This document shows, piece by piece, positions 37,216 through 45,142 of a stretch of DNA of 64,000 bases (position 1 is its first letter; each line of letters opens with the position of its first letter). The stretch covers positions 310,001 through 374,000 of the forward strand of contig NZ_SOAY01000010.1 in assembly GCF_004364165.1 (NCBI RefSeq), read 5' to 3'. This DNA is from Maribacter spongiicola. GTDB lineage: Bacteria > Bacteroidota > Bacteroidia > Flavobacteriales > Flavobacteriaceae. A model generated the notes under the pieces. That model was not told the DNA's origin and made no database searches. It was given only the letters and a program-made list of their open reading frames with translations. The position numbers and the translations under genes are program-made.

Positions 37216-38439
37216 ATGTTGTTCAAATTTAAATATGGTTTTTTTCTATTTATGCTGTTCACTACGGTATTCGCCTTAGCGCAAACTAGTGAGCAAAAAG
37301 CTTTAGAGGAAAAGCGTGAGCAACTTCAGTCAGAAATACGTAACATTAACCGCCTGCTTTTCGCCGAGAAAAAAGAGAAAGGTAATGTTTTAGATCAAAT
37401 GGAGGCGTTAGATAAAAAAATTACCGTTCGTCAACAGTTAATTCGTGTTACCAATCAACAATCAAATTTGTTGAACAGGCAGATCAATACCAACATCAGA
37501 AACATAGGTAAGCTAAAGACCGAGCTGCAAGAGGTAAAGGACGAGTATGCTAAAATGATTCAGAAGTCATATCAGAACAAATCCAAGCAAAACAGGTTAA
37601 TGTTCTTGTTGTCTTCAGAAAGCTTCTTTCAGGCATTTAAAAGGCTTCAATATATGAAGCAATATACGGACTATAGAAAAGAGCAGGGAGCACAAATATT
37701 GACCAAAACTGAAGAGCTTTCACGTTTAAATTCAGATTTGAACGAAGAACGAAAGGTAAAAGAGGTTTTATTGGCTCAGAATAAAAAGGCGAAAGATCAA
37801 TTATTTGGTGAAATACAGACTCAAAAAGCATTATTAGGTACTATTCGTAAGAACGAGAGTAAGTATGCCAGTGCAATTGATGCGAAAAAGAAGGAAGCTA
37901 GAAAGATTGATCAACAGATAGAGAAGTTGATTAGAAGTGCTATTGCCGCATCAAATAAAAAAACGGGTAGTACTACTAAAAACTCAAGTAAGTTTGTTTT
38001 AACGCCAGAAGCAACGGTTATTGCCAATAACTTTTCAGCCAATAAAGGAAAACTGATTTGGCCTGTAGAAAAGGGAATAAAGAGTCAGGGATTCGGAGTA
38101 TATGCCGATCCAGTTTATCCGGGAATAAAGCACCAAAGTAACGGAGTTATCATTGCCACCGATGAGGGTTCTAAAGCTCGCGCCATTTTTGAAGGAGAAG
38201 TCATTGCTATATTGGCTGTACCAGGGGGTAATAAAGGTGTTCAAATTAAACATGGTAATTTTATTAGTACATACTACAACCTTTCTGAACTTTATGTAAA
38301 AAAAGGAGATAAAGTATCTAGTAAAGAAGAACTTGGTGTTGTTTATACCAATAAAAATAATGGTCAGACCAGATTAAAATTTTACCTATACCAAGATACC
38401 TCTCGTCTTAACCCAGAAGAATGGGTGTATCGACTTTAA
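37216..38439 (+). CDS. EnvC-like murein hydrolase activator (degenerate LytM)
   Basis: The 407-residue protein has a signal peptide (about 1-22), a long coiled coil (about 24-245) and a C-terminal M23/LytM domain (about 270-405). Zinc ligands are degenerate: the HxxxD motif reads KHQSNGVII without the Asp, and HxH reads LKFYLY. As in EnvC, this implies an activator of amidases rather than a peptidase. It probably acts at cell division or daughter separation. It is the last gene of the flippase-dut-TPR-DUF4292 operon. Confidence 0.88.
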   Translation: MLFKFKYGFFLFMLFTTVFALAQTSEQKALEEKREQLQSEIRNINRLLFAEKKEKGNVLDQMEALDKKITVRQQLIRVTNQQSNLLNRQINTNIRNIGKLKTELQEVKDEYAKMIQKSYQNKSKQNRLMFLLSSESFFQAFKRLQYMKQYTDYRKEQGAQILTKTEELSRLNSDLNEERKVKEVLLAQNKKAKDQLFGEIQTQKALLGTIRKNESKYASAIDAKKKEARKIDQQIEKLIRSAIAASNKKTGSTTKNSSKFVLTPEATVIANNFSANKGKLIWPVEKGIKSQGFGVYADPVYPGIKHQSNGVIIATDEGSKARAIFEGEVIAILAVPGGNKGVQIKHGNFISTYYNLSELYVKKGDKVSSKEELGVVYTNKNNGQTRLKFYLYQDTSRLNPEEWVYRL

Positions 38440-38450
38440 AACATAATCCT

Positions 38451-39296
38451 ATGAAAAATCCACCTGTTATTACTGATATTAAAGGAAGTTTTGAACTACG
38501 TAATGGGGTAAAGATGCCTTATTTAGGTTTAGGAACTTATCAATCAGATAATGATGAAGAAGTTGTTAAAGCGATTAAGAGCGCACTTCAATTGGGGTAT
38601 CGTCATATCGACACCGCTGCGGCTTATAAAAATGAAGTTGGTGTAGGTAAAGGTATTCGGGAAAGCGGAGTAGATAGAAGTGACATTTTTTTGGTGACCA
38701 AAGTTTGGAATGCCGATCAAGGGTATGAAGAGACATTAAAAGCTTTTAATGCGAGTTTAGAACGTTTGGATGTCGACTATCTGGATTTATACTTAATTCA
38801 TTGGCCGGTTGAAGGTAAATACAAAGATACTTGGAGGGCTTTAGAGCATTTGTACGCTCAAAAGAAAATTAGAGCAATCGGAGTAAGTAATTTTCTGAAA
38901 CATCATTTAGAAGATGTTATGAGCGATTGTACCGTGGTGCCTATGGTGAACCAAATGGAGTTTCATCCGCATTTAGTTCAGCAAGACCTGATCGATTTTT
39001 GTGCCGATAACGGAATCCAATACGAGTCTTGGTCTCCGTTTATGCAGGGCAAGGTTTTTGAGTTGGATATTTGTGCCGACTTAGCCAAAAAGTATAACAA
39101 GAGTGTGGCACAGATTATTCTACGTTACAATCTACAAAAAGGTATTGTTGCGATTCCGAAATCTGTACATGCAAACCGAATTGCATCTAATGCCGATATT
39201 TTTGATTTTGAGTTGTCTGATGCCGATATTGCCTTTTTAGACGGATTGGAAACAGGAGAACGTATTGGACCTGATCCCGATAACTTCAATTTTTAG
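38451..39296 (+). CDS. Aldo/keto reductase
   Basis: I start at the ATG at 38451 (281 residues); a frame from 38421 would overlap envC. The AKR tetrad is present: Asp and Tyr in RHIDTAAAYKNE, Lys in LVTKVW and His in YLIHWP, plus IPKSVHANRI for NADPH binding. It reduces aldehydes or ketones; substrate not predictable. Confidence 0.93.
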   Translation: MKNPPVITDIKGSFELRNGVKMPYLGLGTYQSDNDEEVVKAIKSALQLGYRHIDTAAAYKNEVGVGKGIRESGVDRSDIFLVTKVWNADQGYEETLKAFNASLERLDVDYLDLYLIHWPVEGKYKDTWRALEHLYAQKKIRAIGVSNFLKHHLEDVMSDCTVVPMVNQMEFHPHLVQQDLIDFCADNGIQYESWSPFMQGKVFELDICADLAKKYNKSVAQIILRYNLQKGIVAIPKSVHANRIASNADIFDFELSDADIAFLDGLETGERIGPDPDNFNF

Positions 39297-39414
39297 TAGG
39301 CAATATTATCAATACTATTTTTCTGTTATTTAAATAATATGATATCTTTAATTCTGAGTTATCATATTGATATTCATAGTATTATGTAGGTGTGGGTTGA
39401 CGAATTTTTCCGAA

Positions 39415-39437
39415 TTTTACTGTATTAATCAGTAAAA
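39415..39437. repeat. Inverted repeat just before the 105-residue membrane protein
   Basis: TTTTACTG (39415-39422) and CAGTAAAA (39430-39437) are perfect 8-bp arms around TATTAAT, ending 10 bp before the start codon at 39448. It could be an operator over the promoter or an mRNA hairpin at the ribosome site. Confidence 0.5.
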
Positions 39438-39447
39438 GGGAACTATT

Positions 39448-39765
39448 ATGAACAGCACAATCACTTTAAATTCAGATTCTACTCAAAATCAATTAGAGAA
39501 GAATACTACTCATAAATCACCAAGTTTTAATTTAAAATGGTCTCTTAAACCAATAGTCGTTTATGTTGCATTTTTAGCTACGTGTTTGACTTTGGCCTAC
39601 GGCGGATTAGTAGTTTATTCCATCGCCTTTTTCATTATAGGTAGTATTGGTTTAGCTGCACTTTATATTTGGAATAATGCAAACGAAATGAAAATGGACC
39701 TTTCTTTTAAGGTTGATTTAGAGCAGTCGGAGCTAGAAAAAGACTTATACCGAGAATTAGCTTAA
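39448..39765 (+). CDS. Small two-helix membrane protein, unknown
   Basis: The 105-residue protein has a polar N-terminus (1-30), two membrane helices (about 34-53 and 56-75) and an acidic C-terminal tail (about 80-105). I recognise no family. The coding nature is supported by the start codon after an inverted repeat and by the charged, non-hydrophobic ends. Confidence 0.55.
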   Translation: MNSTITLNSDSTQNQLEKNTTHKSPSFNLKWSLKPIVVYVAFLATCLTLAYGGLVVYSIAFFIIGSIGLAALYIWNNANEMKMDLSFKVDLEQSELEKDLYRELA

Positions 39766-39783
39766 TAGAATTACAATGTATTT

Positions 39784-39826
39784 GTACTAAAATATAGACA
39801 GAACTCTGGTTGCCATATTTTAGCAC
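39784..39826. repeat. Inverted repeat between convergent genes
   Basis: Arms 39784-39795 (GTACTAAAATAT) and 39815-39826 (ATATTTTAGCAC) pair at 11 of 12 positions. No T-run follows on either strand, so it is at best a weak bidirectional terminator. Confidence 0.4.
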
Positions 39827-39865
39827 AAAAAAAAACTAGAAAACGATTATAATATTTTAACCAAA

Positions 39866-40378
39866 TTACTTCGTAAACAAAGCTTTAAGCTCTGTAGCAT
39901 TATCAGGCGTCATTTTACCTGCTAATACTAAACTCAATTGTTTTCTACGTAATGCACCTTCAAAACGAGTAATCTCTAGTGGAGTTTCAGGTGTTAATTC
40001 TGGTACTTCAGTTGGCTTTCCTGTTTCATCAACGGCAACAAAGGTATAAATAGCTTCATTTGCCTTAGTACTCTTGCCACTGTAGCGATCTTCTATCCAA
40101 ACATCTATGTAGACCTCCATAGAGGTGTTATAGGCTCTAGAAACGGCTGCTTCGACAGTAACAACGCTACCAAGCGGAATGGCTAAATTAAAAGCTACGT
40201 GGTTTACAGAAGCGGTAACGGTAATTCTGCGGCTATGTCTACCGGCAGCAATACTAGCTGCACGATCCATACGGGCCAATAATTCGCCACCAAATAAATT
40301 TTGTAGTGCGTTGGTCTCACTTGGGAGAACCAAATCGGTCATTGTGGTACGAGATGCTGCAGGAGTCTTTGCTTCCAT
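39866..40378 (-). CDS. Acyl-CoA thioesterase, hotdog fold
   Basis: The 170-residue protein is a single YciA/BACH-type hotdog domain: LPSETNALQNLFGGELLARMDRAA (over two elements, residues 17-40) provides the catalytic Asn/Asp region, with VASRAY-type strands after it. It hydrolyses acyl-CoA to free acid and CoA. A perfect -7 element lies 18 bp upstream. Confidence 0.88.
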   Translation of the reverse strand: MEAKTPAASRTTMTDLVLPSETNALQNLFGGELLARMDRAASIAAGRHSRRITVTASVNHVAFNLAIPLGSVVTVEAAVSRAYNTSMEVYIDVWIEDRYSGKSTKANEAIYTFVAVDETGKPTEVPELTPETPLEITRFEGALRRKQLSLVLAGKMTPDNATELKALFTK

Positions 40379-40395
40379 TAATTAGAAATTTTCCG

Positions 40396-40403
40396 CAAAG
40401 ATA
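40396..40403 (-). promoter_or_regulatory. -7 element (TATCTTTG) of the thioesterase gene
   Basis: An exact TAnnTTTG match on the minus strand, 18 bp before the start codon. No clear TTG at -33. Confidence 0.45.
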
Positions 40404-40438
40404 CGGGCAACAAGGGTACTTATAAAATGTGTGTAGGT

Positions 40439-41410
40439 TTATTTTTCGGTTAATAACCAAGCATCTTTAGACTGCGTACGTTTAATTTCACGTAATGCAT
40501 TTAAAGCATCGTTTGCATTGGTATAACTATCGAAGGTTACCATATGCAGACCATAAGCATTAGTGCCATAATAACCGGCATTAAATCCGTTAGCCTTTAG
40601 CTCCTCGATTTTTCTATCGGCATTACCCTTAACTCTAAAAGCACCCGCAACAATAAAATGAGTTGCAGCATCTTTTTCGGCATTTACTTTTGCTGTAGAT
40701 TTTGTAGTGGCTTCGACAGTAACCGTTGGTAATTCTAATGGCGATAGGTCAAAGAAGGTAGCTTCTTGTATTTGCTTATTTACAAACTCTTCAGCATTTT
40801 GTCTTGCAACTTGCTCGTTTGTATTTTTTTGTTGGTATGCACGATAACCGGTCACGCCTGTAGAAAATGCTAGCATTAGAATAGCAGCATATTTTAAATA
40901 AGGTCTAAACCCTCTATTTTCTCTACGTTCAGGGCTAATAACGAACGGTATTTTTTCTTCAATTTCTATGATCTCTTCTTTTAATACCTCTCTAGTAACA
41001 GGTATAGAGTTGAAATTTGAAAGTCCGAATGAAGAGGTTAAATAGTTTGTTTCATTTGCAGGTTGAAACAATATTTTATCTTCATGGTTTCTAGCTAAAG
41101 AACCAATATTTTTAAGGTGTAAAGAAGTTTCTTGAATCAAGATTTCTTGCCAAGTTTTTACTTGTTTTTCTATTTTGACCAATGCCGTTTCATAAGAAAC
41201 CTTCTCTGCATTTGATACATAAGAAACCAAAAGCCCATCATTAGAGACTAGCTGTCTATTGAAAACAATAGATTTATTTGGTGCGCTAAACGTATTGGTA
41301 ACCACGTTTATTTTGGCAGAATTTTTTTGGGTAAGGAATGCTCCAAATCCTGGGACAACAACACAGTTGTACCTATAAAGTAAATCGCTTATATAGTGTT
41401 CTAAAACCAT
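40439..41410 (-). CDS. HU-CCDC81 and SPOR domain membrane protein
   Basis: The 323-residue protein has an N-terminal HU-like CCDC81 domain (about 1-125, ISDLLYRYNCVVVPGFGAFL), one membrane helix (about 173-192) and a C-terminal SPOR domain (about 245-323, HFIVAGAFRVKGNADRKIEEL). The SPOR domain binds denuded peptidoglycan at division sites, and the HU-like part is cytoplasmic. It may link nucleoid or cytoskeleton to cell wall. Confidence 0.9.
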   Translation of the reverse strand: MVLEHYISDLLYRYNCVVVPGFGAFLTQKNSAKINVVTNTFSAPNKSIVFNRQLVSNDGLLVSYVSNAEKVSYETALVKIEKQVKTWQEILIQETSLHLKNIGSLARNHEDKILFQPANETNYLTSSFGLSNFNSIPVTREVLKEEIIEIEEKIPFVISPERRENRGFRPYLKYAAILMLAFSTGVTGYRAYQQKNTNEQVARQNAEEFVNKQIQEATFFDLSPLELPTVTVEATTKSTAKVNAEKDAATHFIVAGAFRVKGNADRKIEELKANGFNAGYYGTNAYGLHMVTFDSYTNANDALNALREIKRTQSKDAWLLTEK

Positions 41411-41502
41411 CTGATCACAAATATGAAGAAAATAAAGAGGTATAAAAACTCCTTTCGTAACTTTTTATTAACATATTTTTTTCGCTTATTTGCGAACTAG
41501 AA

Positions 41503-42621
41503 ATGAAAACTACACAACATACTGCTGATGAACTTGTTGCAATACTACGGTTACAACATGTTCCAAATATTGGAGATATCCTCGCGAAGAAATTAATTTC
41601 TCATTGTGGGAGTCCATCTGCAATTTTCGAAGATAAAAAGCAACATCTTCTAAAAATCGATGGTATCGGTACTCATACCATCAAACATTTATTTGATTTA
41701 GAACATTTAGAAGTGGCGGAATCAGAATATGATTATGTACTCAAAAATGATATCAGTTGTACCTATTTTTTAGATGAAGATTATCCTAAATTTTTAAAGC
41801 ATTGTATTGACGGACCTATTCTTTTATTTCAGAAAGGAAATATCGATTTGCAGAATCGTAAATTGATCAGCGTAGTCGGTACTCGAAATATTACGAGCTA
41901 CGGAATGTCTTTTTGTGAACAGTTTATTGAAGAGATTGCGCCTTTGGATCCGGTCATCATTAGTGGTTTCGCATACGGAGTAGATATTTGTATTCAGAGG
42001 GAAGCTGTAAAACATGGTTTGCAAACCGTAGGGTGCTTAGCACACGGCTTAAATCAGATTTACCCAAAGGTTCATGCCAAATATCAAGCGGATGTTCTAA
42101 AGAACGGAGGGTTTTACACCGAATTCTGGAGTACGAGTAACCCCGAAAGGGAAAATTTTCTAAAACGAAATCGAATTATTGCCGGTGTAAGTGAAGCTAC
42201 TGTGGTGGTAGAATCTGCTGAAAAGGGCGGAAGCCTAGTAACCGCAGATATTGCGAATAGTTATAATAGAGATGTTTTTGCCGTACCCGGTAGAACAACT
42301 GATAAATATAGTTTGGGTTGTAATAACCTGATCAAGCAGCAAAAAGCTCATGTAATGACATCGGCTGCAGATTTAATTTATCTTCTAGACTGGGATATAG
42401 CTGAAAAACAGAATAAAACCATTCAGAAACAATTGTTCATTGAATTGGATGAGGTCGAACAAAATATTTACACCTATCTGCAGAATAACGGGAAGCAAAT
42501 TCTAGACAGTATCGCCTTAGACTGTAAACTGCCAATTTATAGAACATCTTCTACCTTATTGAGTATGGAAATGAAAGGTGTAATCAGACCTTTACCAGGA
42601 AAATTGTTTGAGGCAATCTGA
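41503..42621 (+). CDS. dprA: DNA-processing protein DprA
   Basis: The 372-residue protein has an N-terminal helical region (1-75), the Rossmann-like DprA core (SVVGTRNITSYG, SGFAYGVD, ESAEKGGSLVTA) and a C-terminal winged-helix domain (about 305-372). DprA loads RecA on incoming single-stranded DNA in natural transformation. It is divergent from the SPOR gene and followed by a hairpin. Confidence 0.96.
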   Translation: MKTTQHTADELVAILRLQHVPNIGDILAKKLISHCGSPSAIFEDKKQHLLKIDGIGTHTIKHLFDLEHLEVAESEYDYVLKNDISCTYFLDEDYPKFLKHCIDGPILLFQKGNIDLQNRKLISVVGTRNITSYGMSFCEQFIEEIAPLDPVIISGFAYGVDICIQREAVKHGLQTVGCLAHGLNQIYPKVHAKYQADVLKNGGFYTEFWSTSNPERENFLKRNRIIAGVSEATVVVESAEKGGSLVTADIANSYNRDVFAVPGRTTDKYSLGCNNLIKQQKAHVMTSAADLIYLLDWDIAEKQNKTIQKQLFIELDEVEQNIYTYLQNNGKQILDSIALDCKLPIYRTSSTLLSMEMKGVIRPLPGKLFEAI

Positions 42622-42627
42622 TATTTT

Positions 42628-42648
42628 ACAAACCACTCGGTTTGTTTT
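42628..42648 (+). terminator. Hairpin after dprA
   Basis: ACAAACC (42628-42634) and GGTTTGT (42639-42645) form a perfect 7-bp stem around ACTC, then TTT. It lies 7 bp after the dprA stop. Its ACTC-centred layout resembles the 24-bp palindrome about 120 bp downstream. Confidence 0.6.
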
Positions 42649-42749
42649 CTGACTTTTCGAAGTCTAGAATGAATTAAGTAATCCCTTTATCGATAATATG
42701 CTATTCCAAATCGGGAAATTTACTGCGGACACTGTAGTAATAAAAACAA

Positions 42750-42773
42750 AAAACCGACCTAGTGGTCGGTTTT
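42750..42773. repeat. 24-bp palindrome, inverted copy of the one at 18847
   Basis: AAAACCGACC (42750-42759), TAGT, GGTCGGTTTT (42764-42773): the exact reverse complement of 18847-18870. It lies between the convergent dprA and trpS genes, 29 bp after the trpS stop. A bidirectional terminator would suit this place. Confidence 0.7.
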
Positions 42774-42801
42774 AAATATATGTGGTTTTTTAGACTACTA
42801 A

Positions 42802-43770
42802 TTAGTATCCCAACTTTTCACGAACTCTTTCTAATACGCCGTCCGCTACTTTTCTTGCTTTTTCTGCGCCTAAAGCTAATGCATCATCAATCTCGTTTAG
42901 GTTGTTCATGTAGTATTCAAACTTCTCTCGAGGTTCTTCAAACTTATTTACAATTACTTCATAAAGTGCTTGTTTGGCATGACCGTATCCATAATTTCCG
43001 GCTAGGTAGTTGGCGCTCATTTCTTCAATTTGAGGCTGGCTAGCTAACAATTTATATAAACCGAATACATTATCATTGGTAGGGTCTTTTGGATCTTCCA
43101 TTGGTGTACTATCTGTCTGTATACCCATAACCTGCTTGCGTAATTGTTTATCCGTCTGAAAAAGACTGATCAAATTACCCTTACTCTTACTCATTTTAGC
43201 ACCATCTGTACCTGGTATGTACATTGTTTCTTCTTGAACCTTGCCCTCTGGTAAAACAAAAGTCTCACCTAATTGTGCATGAAAACGAGAAGCTACATCG
43301 CGTGTCATTTCTATGTGTTGCATCTGATCTTTACCAACGGGTACAATATTGGCATCATAAAGTAAAATATCTGCAGCCATTAACATGGGGTAGGTAAAGA
43401 GCCCTGCGTTTACATCCTCTAACCTATCAGCTTTATCTTTAAAAGAATGTGCAAGGGTTAATCGTTGATACGGAAAAAAACAGCTTAGGTACCAAGCTAG
43501 TTCTGCCGTTTGTGGTACATCGCTCTGTCTATAAAAAACGGTATTTTCTATATCCAACCCAAAAGCAAGCCAAGTTGCGGCAACAGCATAGGTGTTATGA
43601 CGTAACTCTGCGCCATTTTTAATCTGAGTCAATGAATGCATATCTGCAATAAAAAGAAAAGATTCGTTAGCCGGATTATTTGCCATTTCTATTGCTGGCT
43701 TAATCGCTCCTAGAATATTTCCTAAATGCGGAGTTCCTGTACTTTGTATGCCTGTTAAAATTCTTGCCAT
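42802..43770 (-). CDS. trpS: Tryptophanyl-tRNA synthetase
   Basis: I start at the ATG complementary to 43768-43770 (MARILTGIQSTG), giving 322 residues; a longer frame from 43809 is not supported. Class I motifs are present: HLGN (15-18) for HIGH and KMSKS (about 192-196). It charges tRNA-Trp. Confidence 0.97.
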   Translation of the reverse strand: MARILTGIQSTGTPHLGNILGAIKPAIEMANNPANESFLFIADMHSLTQIKNGAELRHNTYAVAATWLAFGLDIENTVFYRQSDVPQTAELAWYLSCFFPYQRLTLAHSFKDKADRLEDVNAGLFTYPMLMAADILLYDANIVPVGKDQMQHIEMTRDVASRFHAQLGETFVLPEGKVQEETMYIPGTDGAKMSKSKGNLISLFQTDKQLRKQVMGIQTDSTPMEDPKDPTNDNVFGLYKLLASQPQIEEMSANYLAGNYGYGHAKQALYEVIVNKFEEPREKFEYYMNNLNEIDDALALGAEKARKVADGVLERVREKLGY

Positions 43771-43789
43771 TTTCTTAATTCTAAGAAAG

Positions 43790-43797
43790 CAAAGGTA
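43790..43797 (-). promoter_or_regulatory. -7 element (TACCTTTG) of trpS
   Basis: An exact TAnnTTTG match on the minus strand, 20 bp upstream of the chosen trpS start, which supports that start over the longer frame. Confidence 0.5.
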
Positions 43798-43828
43798 AAA
43801 CAAATACAAAAAAACTATCGTAAATAAC

Positions 43829-43836
43829 TACTTTTG
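43829..43836 (+). promoter_or_regulatory. -7 element (TACTTTTG) of plsC
   Basis: An exact TAnnTTTG match ending 4 bp before the plsC start codon. Transcription would begin at or next to the ATG, giving a leaderless message. No TTG lies at the usual -33 distance. Confidence 0.4.
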
Positions 43837-43840
43837 ATTT

Positions 43841-44581
43841 ATGCTTAAATTGGTTAAACACGCCGGTCAAACTATATACCGAATTTGGTTTTATGTTCTA
43901 GTCGCTATTCCTATTCTACTCTTTTTTCCCTTGCTGGTAATTTTTGCTTCGCGTGAAACCTGGTATCCACAGTTTTTCTGGATGGCCAGAAACTTATGGG
44001 CTAGATTTATACTGTATGGTATGTTTTGCTTTCCAAAAGTGAAATATAAGCAGCGCTTAGTGAAAAGAAAGAGTTATATGTTGGTGGCGAACCATACGAG
44101 TATGCTAGATATTATGTTGATGTTAATCGTTAGTAGAAATCCGTTTGTGTTCGTTGGTAAGAAAGAATTGGTTAAAATTCCTTTATTCGGATTCTTCTAT
44201 AAACGTGTGTGTATCATGGTAGATAGAGATAATACCCAAAGCAGAACCGCCGTCTACAGAAGGGCGCAAAGAAGATTGCAACAGGGTTTAAGCATCTGTA
44301 TTTTTCCTGAGGGTGGTGTGCCCGAAGAACATATATTGTTAGATAAATTTAAAGATGGAGCTTTTAAAATGGCCATAGCTCATAAAATACCAGTAGTACC
44401 TATGACCTTTTATGACAATAAAGAACGTTTTTCCTTTGCCTTTTTTAGTGGAGGTCCTGGTAAATGTAGGGCTAGGGTGCATTCATTCGTAGAAACACAT
44501 TCTATACGCCCAGAAGATACGGCAGAGCTCAGAACAAGTGTTAGGGAAACAATACTTAACGATTTAACTAAAAATAGTTAG
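43841..44581 (+). CDS. 1-acyl-sn-glycerol-3-phosphate acyltransferase family protein
   Basis: The 246-residue protein has an N-terminal membrane helix (about 17-37) and the PlsC acyltransferase motifs: NHTSMLD (84-90, HX4D) and FPEGGVPEE. It likely makes phosphatidic acid from lysophosphatidic acid. Its last 4 bp overlap the convergent barrel gene. Confidence 0.92.
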   Translation: MLKLVKHAGQTIYRIWFYVLVAIPILLFFPLLVIFASRETWYPQFFWMARNLWARFILYGMFCFPKVKYKQRLVKRKSYMLVANHTSMLDIMLMLIVSRNPFVFVGKKELVKIPLFGFFYKRVCIMVDRDNTQSRTAVYRRAQRRLQQGLSICIFPEGGVPEEHILLDKFKDGAFKMAIAHKIPVVPMTFYDNKERFSFAFFSGGPGKCRARVHSFVETHSIRPEDTAELRTSVRETILNDLTKNS

Positions 44582-45132
44582 AATCTGTAACCTAAATTTA
44601 TCCCGCCTTTACCAATAATGGTAAAGTCTCTATCGTTTTTAAATAAATTGCGGCCTATGCCTAAGTCTATTTCTACGATAAAACCTCTTTTAGTGAGTAG
44701 TTTAACACCTGTACCAATTCCTAGGGCAAAATCGACAATGTTTTCTTCATAACCAGAACTAGAATAATACGAATCTGTTGGTTCATCGTAATAAGAGCCG
44801 TAGGTGTAATCATCAACAGAATTCAACATACCAAAAGCTTCTACGAAGAAACCAGAAGCGTATTTTTTGCCGAAATATTGACGGTAGTAGGGTGCTATAT
44901 AATAGTTGACATCAATATTCTCGTCATCATAAGCATATAAGACGTCAATACCGATAGCAGATTCTTCGTTTAGTAAATATTGATAATCCAACTCAATGGC
45001 GCCTAAAATTAAAAAGAGGCCATTAATTTTTAATTCTTGATGCTCTTCTGAAGTTATATACGCTTCATCTGTATCTTGAGAGTAGATAGAAATGCTCATT
45101 AAGCAAAGGCAACACAAGATGTAATTCTTCAT
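44578..45132 (-). CDS. Small outer-membrane beta-barrel protein
   Basis: I start at the ATG complementary to 45130-45132 (184 residues, signal peptide about 1-18, ISIYSQ). A longer frame from 45177 overlaps the upstream gene. The mature part has alternating strands typical of an 8-strand barrel and ends in NLGYRF with a terminal Phe. It is the last gene of the ECF operon. Probably an outer-membrane target or accessory of the sigma system. Confidence 0.75.
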   Translation of the reverse strand: MKNYILCCLCLMSISIYSQDTDEAYITSEEHQELKINGLFLILGAIELDYQYLLNEESAIGIDVLYAYDDENIDVNYYIAPYYRQYFGKKYASGFFVEAFGMLNSVDDYTYGSYYDEPTDSYYSSSGYEENIVDFALGIGTGVKLLTKRGFIVEIDLGIGRNLFKNDRDFTIIGKGGINLGYRF

Positions 45133-45142
45133 ATTTAAATTT

